Assembly: GCF_023078275.1 (NCBI RefSeq)
Contig: NC_062971.1
Span: 620,001-684,000 of the forward strand
Source: Leguminivora glycinivorella
Taxonomy: Eukaryota; Arthropoda; Insecta; Lepidoptera; Tortricidae
Direction: 5' to 3'
Length of the DNA: 64,000 nucleotides
Below, piece after piece: positions 54,970 through 64,000 of the stretch. The position numbers were made by a program, and so were the translations under genes. Each line of letters begins with the position of its first letter. The stretch's first letter is position 1. The notes beneath the pieces are model-generated. The model made no database searches and had not been told where the DNA came from. It saw only the letters and a program-made list of their open reading frames with translations.

Positions 54970-55660
54970 TATACAATCAAGTTCCATTTTTGTCTATAGT
55001 AATGCTCCATTTTAACAGATGTGTTAACTATTATGTACCTAACTGTTTGCTGGAATGTGTCTGAATAGTCATCGTACCATTTAATTAAGATTTCAGTTAA
55101 GATAAACCTTTGTGGGTCAATCGGAGAGGTATGCGTGCACGTTGCGTGTCAGCAATTCTGCAGTTCTAAGTCTCGTCTTTGCACAAAATCATTGTTACAA
55201 TAATGTACTTACAATATACATAATGTAATACAATAACTCTTTACAATCTTATTTCGACAGTTTACGTTTAATAAAACACATTGATAGTATGTGTTTCTGA
55301 ATGCGGTGTTTACATACAATACAGATAATTCCGTTCCATACTTCCATAGACACCTTTCCGTGACTTTCGCAAAAAATAATCTTCACATTTTTTAACATCC
55401 TTTTACAAATAATTATAAAAGTAATCAATTAACACACTTTTTTCTGCCAATCGATTATAATACGCAAATAACCGGTTTCTCAATTAGGACAAAAAAAGCT
55501 TTAACACGTATCGTGGGAACACATGGAATTTGATACGCGAAGCTTCGATATAAAAACTTTAAAAGCGCAAGTCTGGGATGTTATCATAATCGCTATAAGG
55601 GAACTTAAACACGGCGCGCCGATTTACCGAATTAAAGATTAACAAGTTGTCTTGGTTGAA
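54970..55660. other. Non-coding stretch
   Basis: AT-rich; nothing recognised. Confidence 0.4.
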
Positions 55661-55735
55661 GTCTTGGTGGCTCAGTTGGCAGAGCGCTGGAGTATCGTTC
55701 CAGGTGCCTTGAGTTCAAGTATCACCCAAGGCAGA
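55661..55735 (+). mobile_element. tRNA-derived SINE head, third family
   Basis: The A box region 'ggtggctcagttggcagagc' is good; the B box gagttcaagtatc is degenerate. The acceptor stem does not close and the anticodon region is unclear, so not a working tRNA. Confidence 0.6.
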
Positions 55736-55805
55736 TATTTTACTCTAAGCCTATTGGCATCTATTGCTGATTAATCGGGGATTACATAAAAAAAATACTT
55801 AAGTC

Positions 55806-55985
55806 ACGCCAGTGATCCCAAGTAGGCAGAGCACATGAAACTGCTTAAATTTCAGTGCGTATGCACTATTATTGGCAATATGGCAATTAAAGGGTTAATA
55901 AAAAATATATTTATGAAAATTGCAGTGACAGGTTGCTAGCCCATCCCTCAAACCATCACTGAACCCATTATCGACCACGGGAAGA
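55806..55985 (+). mobile_element. Dispersed repeat T, copy 4 (diverged)
   Basis: 'gatcccaagtaggcagagca', 'catgaaactgcttaaatttc' and 'ttgcagtgacaggttgctag' match the 16145 copy. Confidence 0.65.
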
Positions 55986-56759
55986 AAAGGGGTACCTAGT
56001 GCAAATCCCTTCCCCACCTTTCACCACACTGATTATTTTGTCATATTCCAATTAATTATTATACTCGTAAACTTACCATTATACCTATATTACACTGGTG
56101 CTGCATTATTTTCGAACACTGCAAGCATTTGGAATGCATAAAAGCTCGAGGGCAACGTTTGTGAGCTTAAAGCTCGAGTTTTGAGCCCAGCTTTATGCTA
56201 CTGAGACGTTTAACTTGGTGATAAGCGTCTGTTACACAACTTTGTTGTAACTTAACTTACTACATAATATCATGAAAGTAAAGAAAATATTATAAAATAG
56301 TAGAAGAAAATGGATTTATGACTCTCGACTTTTGTTTACCCGTGTAAAACGTTACATTTATGTATGTAAATAAAAAAACAATTTTAATTAAGCTATGTAC
56401 ATACCTTTATACATATTTGCCGTGCACAATATTGGAAAAAAAGAAGAAAGCAGACTAGGCAGGTATGTATGTAATATGTATATAGCTGAGAAGGAAATAT
56501 AGTTCGAAGAACGCATTTTTGTTTATTTTATTTATCAAGGACGCTTCATCTATAATTATAATTCGACATGCAATCCTAAGCCTTCCTGTCTTCATGCAAG
56601 TAGTAGGTGAATACTGTAGACCATTTAAAAAATAAAAAGTGCCAAATATAATCGCAGACATTGTAAAACCGTTTTCAATTGAAACGTCTGTAAAAGCCAT
56701 AAATTCGAGGTCTTGCTGAGTTCGATCCATCGAGTGATTTATTTTACCCCGCCAAAATT
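55986..56759. other. Non-coding stretch
   Basis: Near 56136 and 56162 'aaaagctcgag' / 'aaagctcgag' is present twice. A 91-codon minus-strand frame at 56455-56730 has no domain. Confidence 0.4.
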
Positions 56760-56896
56760 AAATGTCGTAACTCTATACACTTTCTATGTACACTTAAGAC
56801 CTTTCTAACTTCGTCGCGTGCATACTACCAAGTAGTGGACTAAATGTCGTAGTTCCATAGATTTTTGATATGACTTAAGACCTTTTTAAAATGGGC
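56760..56896 (+). repeat. Two-unit tandem repeat, ~83 bp
   Basis: 'aaatgtcgtaactctata' ... 'acttaagacctttctaa' is followed by 'aaatgtcgtagttccata' ... 'acttaagacctttttaa'. Similar 'cttaagac.ttt' words occur at 3061, 3149 and 43690. Confidence 0.65.
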
Positions 56897-57662
56897 TGGT
56901 TTACGTAAAACGCGAGTTGAACATGCGAGACTGGAGTCGTAATTACATTTTTTATGATATTTTTTTCTTTTAATTTTATCCTGTTGCGACGAGCGCGCTG
57001 TGTTTGGTGCAAGTTTTGAGCAGTAGCTTTACTTTTACTAAGTACTTAATATTCATAGGGGTTAAGGTAAATTGTAGGCTTTCTTTTTAAAAGAACTATG
57101 ATAAAAACGGCGGAGTACCTAGTTTAGCAGGCAGTCGCTTTCCTAAAATCTTATGTCCACGCTAAATCTCGCCAGATAGCTTGGCTTAGCCGGCATTTAG
57201 CCGATAAAACTAGGAATATTGGTTCAGTGTTATTAAAAATAAACATACATAATTATAGAGATATTCGTAACACGCTGCTAGTAGTTTTAAATAAAAAAAA
57301 ACACCTGTAAATAAGTCTACGTCGGAATTATCCAATAGGTATCCATAGCGAATTTTATTCGAAATAAGTAGGTAAATACTTTTTATCACACTGTTACAGA
57401 ATCACTGTAATCACAGTTTCTTATACCTTGCACCATGTTCAATAGCTGAGTGAGAGCAATTTAATATAATTTTGTGAAATGCATCCACGGTATTAGGTAT
57501 AGCGTACCTCGGCGCGAGGCTTTACACCCATATTGGATAACTACAAGGATTCTATCCAATTCTCGGAAATTGATACAATTTGTGGTCCCAACATATATTA
57601 TCATACTCTTTGTTGTACCTAAAATAAGTTTGATTATAATTTCTTTTTTTTCATTGTGGACT
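56897..57662. other. Non-coding stretch
   Basis: Nothing recognised. Confidence 0.4.
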
Positions 57663-58192
57663 AGGTACGCAAAAACTGGTGGAACTCGATCTAAGCGAAA
57701 AAATTCAGTCGAATTGAGAACCTCCTTCCTTTTTTAGGGTTCCGTAGTCAACTAGGAACCCTTATAGTTTCGCCATGTCTGGCTGTCCGTCCGTCCGTCC
57801 GTCCGTCCGCGGATAATCTCAGTAACCGTTAGCACTAGAAAGCTGAAATTTGGTACCAATATGTAAATCAATCACGCCAACAAAGTGCAAAAATAAAAAA
57901 TGGAAAAAAATGTTTTATTAGGGTACCCCCCCTACATGTAAAGTGGGGGCTGATATTTTTTTTCATTCCAACCCCAACGTGTGATATATTGTTGGATAGG
58001 TATTTAAAAATGAATAAGGGTTTAGAAAGATCGTTTTTTGATAATATTGATATTTTCGGAAAGAACTACGGAACCCTACACTGAACGTGGCCCGACACGC
58101 TCTTGGCCGGTTTTTTATAGTAACAAAGGAAATGGCTATGGTGTGGACATAATAGGTACGCAAAAACTGGTGGAACGATCTAAGCCAAAAGT
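57663..58192 (+). repeat. Direct repeats flanking an inserted element
   Basis: A ~38-bp word starting taggtacgcaaaaactggtg is present at about 57663-57701 and again at 58153-58190. Between them lies the 'agggttccgtag' copy 4. The direct repeats are longer than a normal target duplication. Confidence 0.8.
57735..58116 (+). mobile_element. Dispersed element 'agggttccgtag...ggccggtttt', copy 4 (internal deletion)
   Basis: Starts agggttccgtagtcaactag and ends 'gacacgctcttggccggttt'. It lacks about 160 bp present in copy 1 between 'atattttcggaaa' and 'ctacggaaccctacactga'. Confidence 0.87.
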
Positions 58193-59061
58193 CCTTCATA
58201 CTGTCGGCTATTTTAAGTTTTTTTTTTTTTTTTTTATTTATTTTCATAAATGGACTAGCTTACTCTAATGGTCATCTTTTTGGGATTTGAAATATTCATT
58301 TTAACAAAATAACAATGCTATCAGATATTAAGACCAACTCTATACTGAATGCTTCCATCTACTTGTGCCTAGTGAATAGGACTCGGGACTTGTACTGAAT
58401 GTATAATGTGTCAACGTATTCCAGGTTTCTGTCATGTTGACGTATTATTATTGCTGGCAAGATAGATTGAATTGTGGATTTTGTTCACATGTACTATTTC
58501 AAATACCTTGTCTATGCAGGTACATACGACACGATATATATGTGCAAACATTTATTTGTTATAAAGAAAACAAACCTTGTTTTAAAACTGATTTTATTTT
58601 ACATAATTGAATAGATTCACCTGATTGACATGTTACTTTAAAAGTAAATTATTTCAATGAGAAATCAAAGCAAAAATAAGCACATTACGGAGGAATAAAT
58701 ACGGAAGTTTTTGTCATTTATTCCTCATTGCGAGAAATTGCGTTAGAAAAGAATTATACAATTTATCGCATATTTATATTTAACAGTATGCCACTGTGTC
58801 TAAATAACAAGTATTTTGATGTCATAATTATAGGGTGTTATAAAAACTTACCGACAATTACGGTTTTACACATTTAAAACATCTTCATTCAATATTTTAA
58901 TAGTCTTGAAAATGGTGGAATACCTACACAAAAAATCACTAAACATTTTATAATTAAACCAAAGTATACAAATACATACAACAAAATTAAGATAATCAAG
59001 TTGAAATTTAATCCTTAAGAGGTCGCACTTGTGCCACTATTACCTATGTGCCACACGTTAG
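58193..59061. other. Non-coding stretch; 3' flank of the paralog 2 gene
   Basis: 58213-58265 resembles the LINE 3' UTR of 15548 (T run, then 'aaatggactagcttactcta'). ATTAAA on the minus strand at 59007-59012 is a possible poly-A signal for the gene ending at 59062. Confidence 0.45.
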
Positions 59062-59730
59062 TTATCTTGGTTTCATAATATTTGCCAGTCCAACACACAC
59101 CAGCGTCGTACATCTTATAAAATTCCTCCTGTCCTCAGCGGCTGCAGAACCATGTTCGTACGATAACAAAAACTCGTCTAACACGTTTATGGCATCCAGA
59201 GCTTCCTGGAGACTTGTTCTTGGTTTTAAATCTGGAACTAAATCCATATCTTCAAGGTTTTCTTCCGTTTCTTCTTTTGTTTCTTTGATTTCTTCCTTCG
59301 ATGAAGAAACACCAACTAAACTCTTATCTTTCTCATCAACTTGAATGTTTTCTTTACTTTCTTTGTATGTAATATTGTGCTGCTGTTCTAACTCATTAAG
59401 CCACTCTTCAGAAGCGATGAAATGCGTAGCGCCATGTTTTTTGGCAAAATATTTGGCTTTAAGCTTAATGTGAGCTGCAGACACTGGCCTGTTTTGTTTT
59501 TGTTTTTTATTGTACCACTTCAAAATCCGTCGATTTACCGTGTTTGTATCAATTTGTAGCTTCAAAATATGATTTTTGTTTCTCCAAAATCCTTGAACAG
59601 TTTTTAGTTTGATTCCGTAAAGCTTGCTTACATCGGTGAACTGCTTTCCACTTTCTAATTCACGAATCACACACAGTTTTTCAGTAAAACTATAGCTTCT
59701 TCTTGATCGTTTAGTTTCGTTTATGGACAT
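59062..59730 (-). CDS. CENP-B/pogo-derived protein without transposase domain, paralog 2
   Basis: An intronless frame of 222 codons. Residues ~12-56 (SYSFTEKLCVIRELESGKQF...TVQGFWRNKNHIL) form a CENP-B N-terminal HTH. Residues ~64-122 form a clear second CENPB/Tc5-type HTH with 'RRILKWYNKK', 'KAKYFAKKHG' and 'FIASEEWLNELEQQHNI', the F.AS..WL.....H.I signature of Tigger transposases. An acidic run (KEEIKETKEETEENLEDMD, 145-163) follows, then the C-terminal block SLQEALDAINVLDEFLLSYE to residue ~219. The DDE domain normally between HTH2 and the C-terminus is absent. The order HTH, HTH, acidic, C-terminal block copies CENP-B minus its inactive transposase core, so nuclear DNA binding and dimerisation are expected. 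It lies 5.5 kb from paralog 1, tail to tail. Both ATGs are preceded by 'ttga(a/g)gtgtaaac' and by aactttcgta ~50 bp upstream. Function is inferred; recent transposon decay is less likely given the uninterrupted frame. Confidence 0.82.
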   Translation of the reverse strand: MSINETKRSRRSYSFTEKLCVIRELESGKQFTDVSKLYGIKLKTVQGFWRNKNHILKLQIDTNTVNRRILKWYNKKQKQNRPVSAAHIKLKAKYFAKKHGATHFIASEEWLNELEQQHNITYKESKENIQVDEKDKSLVGVSSSKEEIKETKEETEENLEDMDLVPDLKPRTSLQEALDAINVLDEFLLSYEHGSAAAEDRRNFIRCTTLVCVGLANIMKPR

Positions 59731-60843
59731 GTTTACACCTCAAAAGCCTGTTATTAACTGCCATTTGCAGGTACGAAAGTTTCTTGAGAAAATGACACTT
59801 TTTAACAGCAAAAATTTGGTAAACAGATGTTATTCCTAGACAAAATGGAGGTACTAAATTAAACAAAGGAACAGATGTTAGGGCATAACCTATTTCTTGT
59901 ACAGCAAAATGATAATTGCTTAGAGAAAAAGAAATCCTACGAAACAATGCGTTTTATTAGGGTGATTTAAAAGGTTAAAGCGGTATCCTTATAGTTTTTG
60001 TTTGGTAATGACTGAATTATATTACCTAACTATGTTTGTGTAGAGGTATATTGCTTACTTTATTATCTCTTTCGCATTTTTTTTTTTCATTTAGTCTTAA
60101 TCCGTTTGAATCTTAATTTGTTTTAAATTCAATTCCGATTTGTGACTCATTTTGTGCGTTATGTTTTTATTTAGACATTTTTCTTATATTTGAAGCTGAT
60201 TTTTGTACCTACTTTAATCCGCTTAAATTGTTGTTTAAAAAATACCCTTCCAAATCTCTGCTCTATAAACATGTCAAATAGTTTTCAAACTTCTTAATCT
60301 TCATTTTTAACAGCTTAACCCAAAACAAAAAATAGTACAGTCGAGTTCAGAAGCATCTTTACAAGTAAACGTTTCATAAATATATGTACACACCTCTATG
60401 GAACTCACAATAAGGTCGTCTCTATATTTTTGGAAATTTGGCTGCGAAGATGTTTGTGAACGCGACTGTACCGAGTGGAACCGACCTAATCATGATGACT
60501 TTGACAAATCATCGTATGTCAACTATTCCTATCTCCAAACTAGCTATCGCTGAAGTTGGTTTTAATTTTGCTTGAATATTTAAAAAATACTACAATTTGT
60601 GTAAGTTATTGAGTTTTGGGTACAAAAGTAATAATGAAAGGTAAGATGCTTATTGGCAATTTGTGGCATTTAGGTAAAAATTGCTATCCTCTACATACGT
60701 AAATACATTACTTAAATAAATAAAGTAAGGCCATCGAGGTTGTAAATGTACACTCCACCATTTAAATAAAAGTAGATAGGAGGTGTCGCTTTTTAAACAA
60801 ACTTTTAAACCTTTTTACAATATTTTTAAATAACATTCAAAGT
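59731..60843. other. Upstream region of paralog 2 and non-coding DNA
   Basis: 59731-59781 (minus) carries the elements shared with the 52846 gene. The rest to 60843 is AT-rich with no recognised element. Confidence 0.45.
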
Positions 60844-61064
60844 ATGAATATCAGCGCCTCACTCGAAAGGGTGAAGCGTATAGCTGAGTCGGAACCCTTT
60901 TGTTTTTGCTGCAATGCATTTTTTTTTTTGTATGTTGTGTACGTAATTTTAAGTCAATTTGTGTTTTTTTTTTTCTTCTTGTTGTTCTGTGTTGCATTTG
61001 TAATTGTGTGTTATTGCAGCATTCAAATAAAGCTTCTATCTATCTATCATTTATCTATCTATGC
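60844..61064 (+). mobile_element. Retroelement 3' end with (atct)n tail
   Basis: 'gtgttattgcagcattcaaa' then taaagcttctatctatctat and further atct units to 61062; the body is T-rich and not recognised. Confidence 0.45.
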
Positions 61065-61212
61065 TTTGTAAGAAATGGGAATAAGAAACAGCCCTCCATG
61101 TTTGTGACCGTTACGTTTGAAAAGGAACGATGACAAGCGATGTCAAAGTGTCTCGGAGTGTCACTCTCCGAGCGGTAATGACGCGTGATGAATTTGGTTT
61201 AAGAACAGCCGG

Positions 61213-61338
61213 CGTAGCCGAATGGCAATCGTTAACGCTAGACGCCGAGCGAAACGCAGTCTGGCTCTGTCACGCCAATACGGAAGAGCGATAGAGATAG
61301 CAAGCGATATTAACGTAAGCGTTTGTGCATTTGGCTAC
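61213..61338. mobile_element. MITE 'gtagccgaatg', copy 2
   Basis: Ends gtagccgaatggcaatcg and 'gtgcatttggctac'. The interior 'gtctggctctgtcacgccaa' and 'agagcgatagagatagcaag' is the reverse-complement arrangement of 37381-37525. Confidence 0.82.
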
Positions 61339-62180
61339 GTACCCTGGGAATGAGACGAAATTAGTCGACGAAAACATTATGACATTGACGATTTGTTAGT
61401 TGTTTTTTGTTACAGTTTGAAAAGCTTATCGTTTTAGGCACAACAAAAATGAGCGAGCAATGTGTGACTAAAAATATTTCTAATTTATCATTGAGTGAGA
61501 AACATACCTTTTTGTAAATTTGTTTTTAGAACACACGTTGACTTGCATTTTTTTTGTGCAGAATAGAAACTCTAAGCAAATAATATAAAAATGGGAAAAT
61601 AAAAGTTATTCGCAAACCTTTATTTTTTCATGAAAGTTTTGTATATTTACCATAGTACAATAAACAATACTTACCTATGATTAAAGCCATGCATAGTCTG
61701 TTGGCGTAAGTTCATATGCCCATACTATAAATAAGCTTATGAATGTCCATAATATAACCTTGAAAAGTATTTAATAACAAATTGAATAAAAAGTCCAAGT
61801 TAACTCCAGGTACGGCTTCACTCCTGTTAATTATTTAATTTCCTTTCAGCCTTTATAAGTTGTGTCTTGTCTTGTTTTTTATGTGCTCCTGATTTGCACA
61901 GCACTTCTATGGTACCTATATCGGCTAAATCATATCCGAGTTTATAAATGGCAAATTCTGCACTCATGACTAAATTGGAGGAAATATTATTCACCTATCT
62001 ACCAACTGAATGTCTTATTATGGGAATTAAGTAGGAATCATTTAATTTATTTATTAATTCACTTATTATTTCATTGTCTCGTTGTTTGTTGTTATTGTTT
62101 TGTTACGTACCTTTTTATTGTTGATTATTTATAATGTATAATTGTATTTGCATGGCTTTCGTGTCTATATTGGCAAATAA
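61339..62180. other. Non-coding stretch
   Basis: AT-rich; nothing recognised. Confidence 0.4.
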
Positions 62181-62206
62181 AGAACTGAACTGAACTGAAC
62201 TGAATT
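62080..62206 (+). mobile_element. Retroelement 3' end with (gaact)n tail
   Basis: 'gtctatattggcaaataaag' followed by aactgaactgaactgaactg. The AATAAA plus pentamer tail suggests a retroposed copy; the body is not recognised. Confidence 0.5.
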
Positions 62207-62246
62207 ATACTATAATTTATTTTCTATGATAAAATATTGACAATAA

Positions 62247-62264
62247 TTTTTTTTTCAGGTAAGA
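62247..62264 (+). promoter_or_regulatory. Juxtaposed splice acceptor/donor (candidate recursive splice site)
   Basis: Nine T, then CAG|GTAAGA with the junction at 62258/62259. It combines a strong acceptor and a strong donor with no exon between, the form of a recursive splice site in long insect introns. It is on the same strand as, and ~14.3 kb downstream of, the donor at 47909/47910. Confidence 0.45.
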
Positions 62265-62484
62265 TCCAGAATGGTACACCTTCATTTCAAAGTTTCCTGT
62301 ATTGGTAAGACTAGAATCTGGAAACAGATTATCGTAAGTGCAGTAAAACCTATTTAAGTAACAAATCCATTCAATTTTATTTCTGATTAGGTACACGAAT
62401 AATTAGAAACTTTGATCCCAAAGTTATAAGAATCAAATACCTTACGCAGGAACCAATAACTTCTCGCAAATTCAAAGCCATTTT

Positions 62485-62615
62485 GTAATCAAAATGTTTC
62501 CCGGGCGAGCTTCGAACCCACACCCACTCAGGCGCAAGATAGGAAAGATTACAACCTATCCTACAGGTTTCCAGATTGTACCCATTACTACGCATCCTGG
62601 GCCGGTGGCGCGACC
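62485..62615 (-). mobile_element. Possible SINE with B box
   Basis: The minus strand has 'gtgggttcgaagctcgcccg' with a B-box-like core and an upstream GC-rich start ('ctaccggtcgcgccaccggc'). The family is not recognised. Confidence 0.4.
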
Positions 62616-63195
62616 GGTAGTTAAAGCTAAACGGCGGTTAGAGAAAGTAATCGTGTGATATTACAACTTGTTCAACTCGTGTCAGATATTAGAGATTAGG
62701 TATGTTAGTTAACGGCTTCTATAGGGATCTAGAACCAGTGGTAAAGGTCCAGTTATAGGAAACAGTAGTAGTAGTACTAGTAACCCTACTTATTTATTGG
62801 TAAACAATCGAGATGCAAATAAAAACCTTAATTCAGATAATAGGTACACAAATAAAAGAGAAAAAGATTTGTAGAATACAGAAAAATATAATTCAACACT
62901 GATCGGCTAAAACTTAGACAGTCACATGTCACATTCCATATTGCTGTTTATTGACACTTTGGTCTCGTTTGTCAATCTCATAATTATACAAGTTAAGATA
63001 CGATCGTCAATTACAAGATAACAGCAACCATAATAAGACAGGACATGAACTAGTAAGGCAGGATGTTTGACCTCTCTTGATCCTCATTTAGATATCGATT
63101 TATCTATGATTATTCTCAAGTTTAACCAGATCAGTACAGTCGCCATCAGAAGCGGCAAAGAGGATAGGATAATTATAAAGAATTACTGTTTAGTC
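62616..63195. other. Non-coding stretch
   Basis: AT-rich; nothing recognised. Confidence 0.4.
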
Positions 63196-63425
63196 ACAGT
63201 GCATAGACTGCCATCTCTCGACATAGGACTAAAGCTTTTGAACCTCCGTTTTGATATTTTGGCCCATATTCTTAACTTTATATGTGTTCAAATTGACAAA
63301 AATATTAGCGCCATCTATAGCCGAGAATCACCCAAAGGTGTAGACGACCATCTAGACGACCATGCATTTTTCGTAATGATTCCTAGGTAGAAACGTTTTT
63401 TTTCTTAGACTTTATCTGTCTATAA
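63196..63425 (+). mobile_element. Dispersed repeat H, copy 3
   Basis: 'ccatctctcgacataggact', 'gttttgatattttggcccat', 'tagcgccatctatagccgag', 'cccaaaggtgtag' and 'ttttttttcttagac' match the copies at 6380 and 7894. Confidence 0.75.
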
Positions 63426-64000
63426 TTCTATATGGATGTCGTTGGTAGCGTAAAGCATCTATGTCCAAGTATATATTCATCTATTTTTGAGTAGCTCCGC
63501 CGCTCGGGTTTATCGGTGCAACCGGCCCCGCCCGCGGGGGCGGCAATCACCCGCGATCGACTATCCAGATACCACATTATAATAAACCCTACAAACCACG
63601 AAGAAAACGCACCCTATCTTCAGCTAATAAACCATCTTTTTCATTGACATGAAAAGAGATATCCTTGCAAAATTCTACGTAGGCACATCTTGGTAGTCCC
63701 TCCATTTGAATATCAACTATTAGTTAAGTATTTTAAGGTTGTTTTTCGGTTCTAGGGGTAGTAAAGGTGCCCTCAGATATATCTGAGTGGCTGGAGCGCG
63801 CAAAAATATCTAAACACGCCTTGAAGCTAAAGGCGTGTTCAAATGTTTGTGAGCACTTTGTCCGTACATATATATAAGACGACGACGGTACAGGGTGATA
63901 TCGAAATTGCAATTCCTTTGCATAGTTTATTGAGCTCTAAATGATACATTGTGGGGAATGCGGTATAAAGTTGGATGTATGAGAAATGTACTTAGTGCTT
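63426..64000. other. Non-coding stretch with small palindromes
   Basis: 63524-63544 is a GC-rich self-complementary stretch (ggccccgcccgcgggggcgg). 63772-63787 is a perfect 16-bp palindrome ctcagatatatctgag, followed by a hairpin aacacgcctt/aaggcgtgtt at about 63815-63840. These may mark a MITE cut off from a recognised partner. Confidence 0.45.

Noticed and set aside
59048..59344. 98-codon plus-strand frame opposite paralog 2
   Set aside because: Serine-rich complement of the true minus-strand gene.

Overview
The window looks like nuclear DNA of a moth or butterfly (Lepidoptera). It is AT-rich, sparsely coding and full of short interspersed elements, fragments of non-LTR retrotransposons (Jockey/CR1-like and RTE-like) and small inverted-repeat DNA elements. 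Several repeats look like families I know from Lepidoptera: tRNA-headed SINEs, an 'agggttccgtag ... ggccggtttt' element, and a 'gcgttttcacattatccgat' MITE. One minisatellite carries TTAGG, the usual insect telomere word. No bacterial-type operon, CRISPR array or intact virus was seen. All family names come from reading, not from a database search.

Layout. 1-966 is the 3' end of a Jockey-like LINE. 0.97-20 kb is non-coding with nested SINEs, MITEs and LINE 3' ends. 20.4-31.5 kb holds a degenerate ~100-bp array, a ~107-bp tandem array, a complete non-autonomous pogo/Tigger element (28690-29671) and a 1-kb inverted-repeat element full of ggggtaagg motifs. 32-45 kb is mostly repeats and unrecognised DNA, with a TTAGG-bearing 56-bp minisatellite between two inverted arms of a ~16-bp degenerate periodic repeat (41.97-42.74 kb). 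At 47775-47909 there is a probable first coding exon with a splice donor, followed ~90 bp later by a decayed copy of its second half.

The best complete genes are two intronless, divergent paralogs. One is at 52846-53535 (+), the other at 59062-59730 (-). Both have a pogo/CENP-B type N-terminal helix-turn-helix and a well conserved ~46-residue C-terminal block, with no DDE transposase domain between. They resemble the ends of CENP-B joined without its middle. They point at each other and share a short upstream sequence, so they look like a duplicated, possibly domesticated, pair.

If the exon at 47.8 kb is real, its intron is longer than 16 kb and both CENP-B-like genes lie inside it. A polypyrimidine-CAG|GTAAGA junction at 62258/62259 on the same strand is then a candidate recursive splice site. 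Everything else is mobile-element debris, useful mainly for nested insertions, target-site duplications and one filled/empty-site pair.
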